Assembly (NCBI RefSeq): GCF_030317035.1
Contig: NZ_JASZYK010000010.1
Coordinates: 1 to 64,000 of the forward strand
Direction of reading: 5' to 3'
DNA length: 64,000 nt
Source of the DNA: Variovorax sp. J22G73
Lineage (GTDB): Bacteria > Pseudomonadota > Gammaproteobacteria > Burkholderiales > Burkholderiaceae_C
This document shows positions 61,801-64,000 of the stretch, one piece after another. Every line of letters begins with the position of its first letter. Position 1 is the first letter of the stretch. Both the position numbers and the translations under genes were made by a program. The notes under the pieces were generated by a model. It did not search any database. It worked only from the letters and a program-made list of their open reading frames with translations, and was not told where the DNA came from.

Positions 61801-64000
61801 CGTGGTGCGCATCTACGACGGCACCACGCTGGTGGGCACCGCCACGGTCACGGGCACCACCTGGACCTTCGCCGCGCCCGTGCTGGCCGACGGCACCACC
61901 CACAGCTACACGGCCGTGGTGGCCGACGCCGCGGGCAACGAGGGCACGCCCTCGGGCAGCCTGGCCTTCGGCGTCGACACTACCGCGCCCACGCAGGCCG
62001 CGACCTTCCTCGGCTACATCGACGACGTGGGCACGCTGCAAGGCAGCTTCGGCAGCGGCACCACCGACGACCCCACGCCCACGCTCACCGGCACGCTCAG
62101 CGCCGCCATCGGCGCGACGGACGTGGTGCGCATCTACGACGGCGCCACGCTGGTGGGCACCGCCACGGTCACGGGCACCGGCTGGAGCTTCGTGCCGCCC
62201 GCGCTGACCGAAGGCGTTGCCCACAGCTACACCGCAGTGGTGGCCGACGCGGCGGGCAACGAGGGCACGGCGTCGCCGGTGCTCGCGCTCACGCTGGACA
62301 CCACGCCGCCGGCGCAGTCCGCCGCCATCGTCAACTACGCCGACAACGCCGGCACGCAGGCCGGCGACTTCGGCAGCGGCACCGAAACCGACGACACCAC
62401 GCCGGTGCTCAACGGCACGCTGACGGCCGCGCTGGGCGCGGGCGACACGCTGCGCATCTACGACGGCGCCACCTTCGTGGGCACCGCCACGGTCAACGGC
62501 ACCGCCTGGAGCTTCGCCACCCCCGGCCTGCTCGACGGCAGCACCCACAGCTACACGGCCGTGGTGGCCGACGCCGCGGGCAACGAAGGCGCGGTGTCGC
62601 CGGCCTTCACGCTGAGCGTGGTCACCACCGGGCCGTCGCAGCTGGCCACCGTGGCCTCGTACACCGACGACACCGGCACCAACGTGGGCAGCTTCGGCAG
62701 CGGCGTGCCGACCGACGACACCGCGCCGGTGCTCAACGGCACACTCAGCGCGGGCCTGGGCGCGGGCGAGTTCGTGCGCATCTACGACGGCGCCACGCTG
62801 GTGGGCACCGCGACGGTCACGGGCACCACCTGGACCTTCGCCACGCCCGTGCTGGCCGACGGCAGCACCCACAGCTACACAGCCGTGGTGACCGACGCGG
62901 CGGGCAACGAGAGCACGCCGTCGCCGGCCTTCGTGCTCGCGGTGGACACCACCGCGCCCGCGCAGACCGCGGCCATCGGCGGGTACACCGACGACGCGGG
63001 CACGCTGCAGGGCGGCTTCGCCAGCGGCACCACCACCGACGACACCACGCCGGTGCTCAACGGCACGCTGAGCGCGGCGCTGGGCGCGGGCGACGTGGTG
63101 CGCATCTACGAGGGCACCACGCTCGTGGGCACCGCCACCGTCAGCGGCACCAGCTGGAGCTTCGCCACGCCCGCTCTTGCCAGCGGCAGCACGCACACCT
63201 ACACGGCGGTGGTCGCGGACGCGGCGGGCAACGAGGGCGCGGCATCGCCGGGCCTCACGCTCACGGTGGACACCACCGCGCCGGCGCAGACCGCCACCAT
63301 CGGCGGCTACACCGACGACGTCGGCACGCTGCAGGCCACCTACGGCAGCGGCACCACCACCGACGACACCACGCCCACGCTCACCGGCACGCTCAGCGCC
63401 GCGCTGGCCGCGGGCGATACCGTGCGCATCTACGACGGCGGCACCTTCGTGGGCACCGCCACCGTCAACGGCCCTGCCTGGACCTTCACGCCGCCCGCGT
63501 TGGCGGACGGCACCACGCACACCTACACGGCGGTGGTGAGCGACGCCGCGGGCAACCTCGGCACGCCATCGACCGGGCTGGTGCTCACCGTCGACACCAC
63601 GGCCCCCACGCAGACCGCGTCCATCGGCGGCTACATCGACGACGTCGGCACGCTGCAGGCCACCTACGGCAGCGGCACCAGCACTGACGACACCACGCCC
63701 ACGCTCACCGGCACGCTGGGCGCCGCGCTGGGCACGGGCGACGTGGTGCGCATCTACGACGGCGCCACGCTCGTCGGCACCGCGACGGTCACGGGCACGA
63801 GCTGGAGCTTCACGCCGCCGGCACTCGCCAACGGCAGCACCCACAGCTACACGGCGGTGGTCGCCGACGCGGCGGGCAACGAGAGCACGCCGTCGGCTGC
63901 GTTCACGCTCACGGTGGACACGACCGCCCCCGTGCAGACCGCCACCATCGGCGGCTACACCGACAACGTCGGCACGCTGCAGGGCAGCTACGGCAGCGGC
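49838..64000 (+). CDS. Giant BapA-like Ig-repeat adhesin (5' part, runs off the window)
   Basis: The frame starting at the ATG at 49838 is open to the last base: 4,721 codons without a stop. Residues 1-105 form a BapA prefix-like domain (SEASVVRLDLSRAQVAGMRR, DLVVTTTAGETLTVHGFF, SDLVLNGEGGEWLVNLGD). A Gly-rich hydrophobic patch and a Pro-rich linker follow (about 121-175). Then come nine Big_6-like units (178 to about 908), less regular Ig-like modules (about 908-1,214), and 32 Big_13-like units to the end. No signal peptide is seen, as expected for type I secretion of BapA/LapA-type adhesins. The export signal would be at the missing C terminus. Repeat spacings are all multiples of three, confirming one frame. 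A role in biofilm adhesion is inferred from the family. Confidence 0.93.
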   Translation, partial: MVSLEIIEKRGGAVNKIASSSEISLSEASVVRLDLSRAQVAGMRRVGDDLVVTTTAGETLTVHGFFTTYGGARSDLVLNGEGGEWLVNLGDVQGAQGELAVGYTGIDSVEPLLLHQGIDLGALPWVIGGGVVAGAIASGGGGDDGPGIAPFPPVLPPPPPPAPPPTGPVDTTPPNQPTVRPTAGGTITGTAEPGALVTVTDGNGRVIGSATAGPDGSYTVTPSTPPPDGTVLHVVATDPAGNASPPATVTVDAVPPAPPTVNPTDGSPITGTAEPGSLVTVKDGNGNVIGSATAGADGRYTLTPATTPPDGTVLQVSATDAAGNTSPAATATVDSTPPAAPVLNPTDGQPITGTAEPGAVVTLSVGGTVIGSVTAAPDGSFSFTPATPPAQGTVIVAVATDAAGNTSAQATATVDATSPTPTVNPTDGSPITGTAEPGSVVTVKDDNGNVIGSATVAPNGSYSIVPATTPANGTVLHVSATDAAGNTSAEATTTVDSVAPATPTVALTDGSPITGTAEPGSLVTVKDGAGNVIGSATAAPNGTYSIVPATTPANGTVLHVTATDAAGNTSPEATVTVDSVAPPAPTVNATDGSPITGTAEAGALVTVTDGNGTVLGSATAAPNGVYTIVPATAPPNGTVLHVVATDATGNASPEATTTVDSVAPGAPTVNATDGSPITGTAEPGSLVTVKDGNGNVVGSATAAPDGSYSIVPATPPANGTVLHATATDAAGNTGAEGTATVDSVAPGAPTVNATDGSPITGTAEPGSLVTVKDGGGNVIGSATAAPNGTYSIVPATTPPNGTVLHVTATDAAGNASSEATATVDSVAPPAPTVDPTDGSPISGTAEAGTLVTITDGGGTVIGSVTAAPNGTWSFTPATPPANGTVLNVTATDAAGNTSTAGTGTVDSVAPVIAVAIVNDANDDGFINAGEKGANVTVKVSLVSGAAVGDVIDVTDGSHVVSVTLGAADVANGFVNVAFANPAEGATLAVSATSRDLAGNVSAPATDSATLDTTLAVSGLALDPVTSDNVVNAAEAGTTVAVSGTATGTQAGNVVTLVVNGVSYSGTVDAGGHWSIAVAGSDLVADADRTVDASVVTTDAAGNTATGTATQAYGVSTASPAIAIGEPVAGDDLVNAAEDHALVVRGTTSNVENGQTVTVTFSDGTHTVTATAVVAGNAWTANAADISELTNGPVTIRVDVQDLALNPATDTHTVTLDNVAPVQAAAIATYTDNVGADQGTVAGGGVTDDTTPVLNGTLSAALGAGDTVRIYDGTTLVGTATVTGTTWTFATPALANGSTHSYTAVVTDAAGNQGTASAGFTLAIDTTPPTQTAAISGYTDDVGTDQDTFGSGTVTDDTTPTLNGTLSAPLGVGDTVRIYDGATLVGTATVTGNNWSFTPPALADGSTHSYTAVVADTAGNLGTASAPLTFTVDATPPAQTAGIGGYTDNVGIATGSFGSGTTTDDTTPTLTGTLSAALGAGDVVRIYDGATLVGTATVNGTAWSFTPAALADGSTHTYTAVVADAAGNQSAPSTALTLTVDTTAPTQTAAIGGYIDNVGTLQATYGSGTATDDTTPTLTGTLNDVLGAGDTVRIYDGGTFVGTATVNGTAWTFTPTALANGSTHTYTAVVSDAAGNLGTASAGLVLTVDTTAPTQTASIGGYTDDAGTLQGNFGSGTTDDTTPVLNGTLSAALATGDVLRIYDGGTLVGTATVTGTTTVTGTTWSFTPPPLTEGVPHSYTAVVADAAGNEGAASPPLALTLDTTPPAQTTLVITYTDNAGAQTGDFGSGTTTDDTTPVLNGTLSAALGAGDTVRIYEGTTLLGTATVNGNTWTFATPGLLDGSTHTYTAVVTDAAGNEGTPSAGFTLSVETNGPSQLATVVSYTDDAGTNQGSFGSGVPTDDATPVLNGTLSAALGTGQVVRIYDGATLVGTATATGSTWTFAPGALATGSTHTYTAVVADAAGLESTPSAGFVLTVDTTPPALTAGIAGYTDDAGANQGSFGSGVPTDDTTPVLTGTLSGALGAGDVVRIYEGGTLVGTAVVSGTTWSFATPALTNGSTHTYTAVVADAAGNEGAPSAGFTLAVDTTPPAQTAAIGGATDDVGTQQGPLANGAVTDDTTPTLNGTLSAPLAAGDTVRIYDGATFIGTATVTGSSWSFTTPALADSGAGGSHSFTAVVADAAGNLGTASTPFTLTVDTSVPAQTASIGGYTDDVGSVQGSFGSASNGGTTDDTTPTLNGTLSAPLGAGDTVRIYDGATLVGTATVNGASWSFTPAALANGSTHSYTAVVADAAGNQGTASPAFTLTVDTTPPAQTATLAGYIDNVGTVQGSFGSGSNAGSTDDTTPTLNGTLSAPLGAGDTVRIYDGATLVGTATVSGTTWSFTPAALTDGSTHSYTVVVADAAGNQGAASAPLVLAIDTTAPALTAGIVSYTDNAGSNQGSYGSGVPTDDTAPVLNGTLSAALSAGDTVRIYEGSTLVGTATVNGTTWSFATPALANGSTHTYTAVVADAAGNEGTPSAGFALTVDTTPPTQTTLLITYTDNVGAQTGDFGTGTTTDDTTPVLNGTLSAPLGAGDTVRIYEGATLLGTASVNGNTWTFATPALADGSIHTYTAVVADAAGNQGTVSGGFTVVVDATPPAQTAVVTGYTDNVGTNQGSFGSGTTTDDITPVLNGTLGGPIGAGDTVRIYDGGVLVGTATVSGASWSFATPALAGNGTGSTHSYTAVVTDAAGNQGTASPAFTLTVDLTPPAQAAAIVSYSDNVGIAQGTPGSGSVTDDTTPVLNGTLSAALGTGDTVRIYEGGTLVGTATVTGTSWTFATPTLINGSTHTYTAVVADAAGNESPASPAFTLTVDTTPPAQTASFSGYTDDVGTVQGSFGSGVPTDDTAPVLEGMLSAPLAAGDTVRIYDGATFVGTATVNGTMWSFATPVLADGSSHSYTAVVADATGNLGAASSPLVLAVDTTPPAQATAIANYTDNAGTLQGSYGSGSNGGSTDDTTPVLNGTLSAALATGDTVRIYDGGVLVGTATVTGTSWSFATPVLLDGSSHSYTAVVADAAGNEGTPSAAFALAVDTTPPAQTASLGGYIDNVGALQATFGSGTSTDDTTPTLTGTLSAALNAGDVVRIYEGATLVGTATVTGTTWTFATPTLINGSTHTYTAVVADAAGNEGAASAGLTLTVDTTPPAQTASFTGYTDDVGTVRGSFGSGVPTDDTAPVLNGTLSAALAAGDTVRIYDGSTFIGTATVTGTTWSFATPVLVDGSTHTYTAVVADAAGNLGAASAGLVLAVDTTPPAQTAAIATYTDNAGTNLGSFASGVPTDDTTPVLNGTLSAALGTGDTVRIYDGTTLVGTATVTGTTWTFATPTLANGSTHNYTAVVADAAGNEGTPSTGFVLVVDTTPPAQTASLDGYVDNAGVLQATFGSGTTTDDTTPTLNGTLSAALGAGDVVRIYDGATLVGTATVTGTAWTFTPTALVDGSTHTYTAVVTDAAGNQGTPSTGLTLTVDTTPPTQTASVAGYIDNVGTLQATYGSGTTTDDTTPTLTGTLSAALGTGDTVRIYDGATFVGTATVNGTAWTFTPTALTDGTTHTYTAVVTDAAGNLGTPSTGLVLTVDTSAPTQTAAIATYTDNVGTNIGDAASGVPTDDTTPVLNGTLSAALGTGDTVRIYDGTTLVGTATVTGTTWTFATPTLANGSTHSYTAVVADAAGNEGTPSTGFVLVVDTTPPAQTASLDGYVDNAGVLQATFGSGTTTDDTTPTLNGTLSAALGAGDVVRIYDGTTLVGTATVNGTAWTFTPTALTDGSTHTYTAVVTDAAGNQGTPSTGLTLTVDTTPPAQTASVGGYIDNVGTLQATYGSGTTTDDTMPTLTGTLSAALGTGDTVRIYDGATFVGTATVNGTAWTFTPSALTDGTMHTYTAVVTDAAGNLGTPSTGLVLTVDTSAPAQTASIGGYIDNVGTLQGTYGSGSNGGTTDDTTPVLTGTLSAAIGATDVVRIYDGTTLVGTATVTGTTWTFAAPVLADGTTHSYTAVVADAAGNEGTPSGSLAFGVDTTAPTQAATFLGYIDDVGTLQGSFGSGTTDDPTPTLTGTLSAAIGATDVVRIYDGATLVGTATVTGTGWSFVPPALTEGVAHSYTAVVADAAGNEGTASPVLALTLDTTPPAQSAAIVNYADNAGTQAGDFGSGTETDDTTPVLNGTLTAALGAGDTLRIYDGATFVGTATVNGTAWSFATPGLLDGSTHSYTAVVADAAGNEGAVSPAFTLSVVTTGPSQLATVASYTDDTGTNVGSFGSGVPTDDTAPVLNGTLSAGLGAGEFVRIYDGATLVGTATVTGTTWTFATPVLADGSTHSYTAVVTDAAGNESTPSPAFVLAVDTTAPAQTAAIGGYTDDAGTLQGGFASGTTTDDTTPVLNGTLSAALGAGDVVRIYEGTTLVGTATVSGTSWSFATPALASGSTHTYTAVVADAAGNEGAASPGLTLTVDTTAPAQTATIGGYTDDVGTLQATYGSGTTTDDTTPTLTGTLSAALAAGDTVRIYDGGTFVGTATVNGPAWTFTPPALADGTTHTYTAVVSDAAGNLGTPSTGLVLTVDTTAPTQTASIGGYIDDVGTLQATYGSGTSTDDTTPTLTGTLGAALGTGDVVRIYDGATLVGTATVTGTSWSFTPPALANGSTHSYTAVVADAAGNESTPSAAFTLTVDTTAPVQTATIGGYTDNVGTLQGSYGSG
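50369..52562 (+). repeat. Nine tandem Ig-like units of 81-82 residues (type A)
   Basis: Units begin at 50369, 50615, 50858, 51101, 51347, 51593, 51839, 52085 and 52331, with spacings of 243 or 246 bases. The core is PTDGSPITGTAEPGSLVTVK followed by DGNGNVIGSATA and VSATDAAGNTS, as in Big_6-type bacterial Ig domains. The DNA of neighbouring units is very similar, which points to expansion by unequal crossing-over or gene conversion. Confidence 0.92.
54968..55003 (+). repeat. 18-bp exact tandem duplication within one unit
   Basis: ACGGTCACCGGCACCACC occurs twice in direct succession, adding six residues (TVTGTT) to one type B unit. It explains that unit's 342-base spacing. Confidence 0.9.
59722..61665 (+). 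repeat. 972-bp three-unit duplication inside the type B array
   Basis: The block of three units from about 59722 to 60693 is repeated nearly base for base from about 60694 to 61665. Landmarks give the same offset of 972: CTACGTCGACAACGCGGGCG at 60061 and 61033, and CTACATCGACAACGTCGG at 60385 and 61357. Most differences are single bases. An older, similar three-unit relation (offset 981) links about 58300-58720 with 59280-59700. Confidence 0.85.

Larger units (their letters stand above)
53482..64000 (+). repeat. Thirty-two or more tandem Ig-like units of about 108 residues (type B)
   Basis: The core motif RIYDG or RIYEG recurs 32 times, from 53638 to 63748, mostly 324 bases apart. Exceptions are 321, 333 (a 9-base insert giving SNGG or similar) and 342 bases, so all keep the frame. 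A typical unit reads YTDNVGTQQGSFGSG, TDDTTPVLNGTLSAALGAGD, TVRIYDGATLVGTATV, HTYTAVVADAAGNEG, and VDTTPPAQTA. This matches Big_13-type Ig-like domains. The array continues beyond the window. Confidence 0.93.

Noticed and set aside
55651..63687. Plus-strand open frame of 2,678 codons in another phase across the adhesin
   Set aside because: It is a shadow of the true frame: it reads as Arg/His/Gly-rich noise, while the phase starting at 49838 gives coherent Ig-like repeats through the same DNA.
49838..64000. Possible CRISPR-like or intergenic satellite array because of regular repeats
   Set aside because: Repeat periods are 243-246 and about 324 bases, all multiples of three, with no unique spacers, and the sequence translates into bacterial Ig-like domains.

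Overview
The window is a GC-rich chromosomal segment of a betaproteobacterium. The order tuf - tRNA-Trp - secE - nusG - rplKAJL - rpoBC, followed by rsmB - DUF4390 - ntrY/ntrX-like and tRNA-Phe, together with the protein sequences, points to Burkholderiales, family Comamonadaceae, most likely Variovorax or a close relative. The genus is an inference from gene order and protein style. No rRNA, CRISPR array, insertion sequence or prophage gene was seen.

Region 1 (1-12.5 kb) is the core transcription/translation block: the end of EF-Tu, tRNA-Trp, SecE, NusG, ribosomal proteins L11, L1, L10 and L7/L12, and the RNA polymerase beta and beta' subunits. A probable L1 operator lies before rplK, an L10-type leader before rplJ, an attenuator-like hairpin before rpoB, and a strong terminator after rpoC. 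Region 2 (12.5-18.5 kb) holds a LemA-like membrane protein, RsmB, a DUF4390 exported protein, an NtrY-type sensor kinase and a short response regulator lacking the usual AAA+ domain. A TATAAT box overlapping the regulator's stop codon probably drives tRNA-Phe. Region 3 (18.5-22.6 kb) has three lipoproteins, a small hydrophilic protein, a YbhN-like multi-pass membrane protein and a PaaI-type thioesterase.

Region 4 (22.6-38.4 kb) is a possible surface-protein system. A 7TMR-DISM histidine kinase and a REC-AraC response regulator are divergent from an 8-kb gene for a DUF11/SdrD_B-repeat exoprotein. That gene is translationally coupled (ATGA overlap) to a 1,452-residue OmpA-domain plus beta-barrel outer-membrane protein. 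Region 5 (38.6-44.5 kb) is a small-molecule catabolic cluster: IclR regulator, MHS-family transporter, type II dehydroquinase, Asp/Glu-racemase-family enzyme, TIM-barrel amidohydrolase and DHA2-type MFS transporter. Region 6 (44.6-49.5 kb) is dctA - dctB - dctD, a C4-dicarboxylate uptake module with a near-consensus sigma-54 promoter in front of dctA.

Region 7 (49.5 kb to the end) is an AT-rich intergenic stretch followed by the start of a giant BapA-like adhesin on the + strand. It reads open to the last base of the window (4,721 codons seen, no stop). It has a BapA-type N-terminal domain, nine Ig-like units of about 82 residues, a short stretch of less regular modules, and 32 or more Ig-like units of about 108 residues, with a recent-looking three-unit duplication. 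Long open frames on the opposite strand of these repeat genes are composition shadows and are not annotated.
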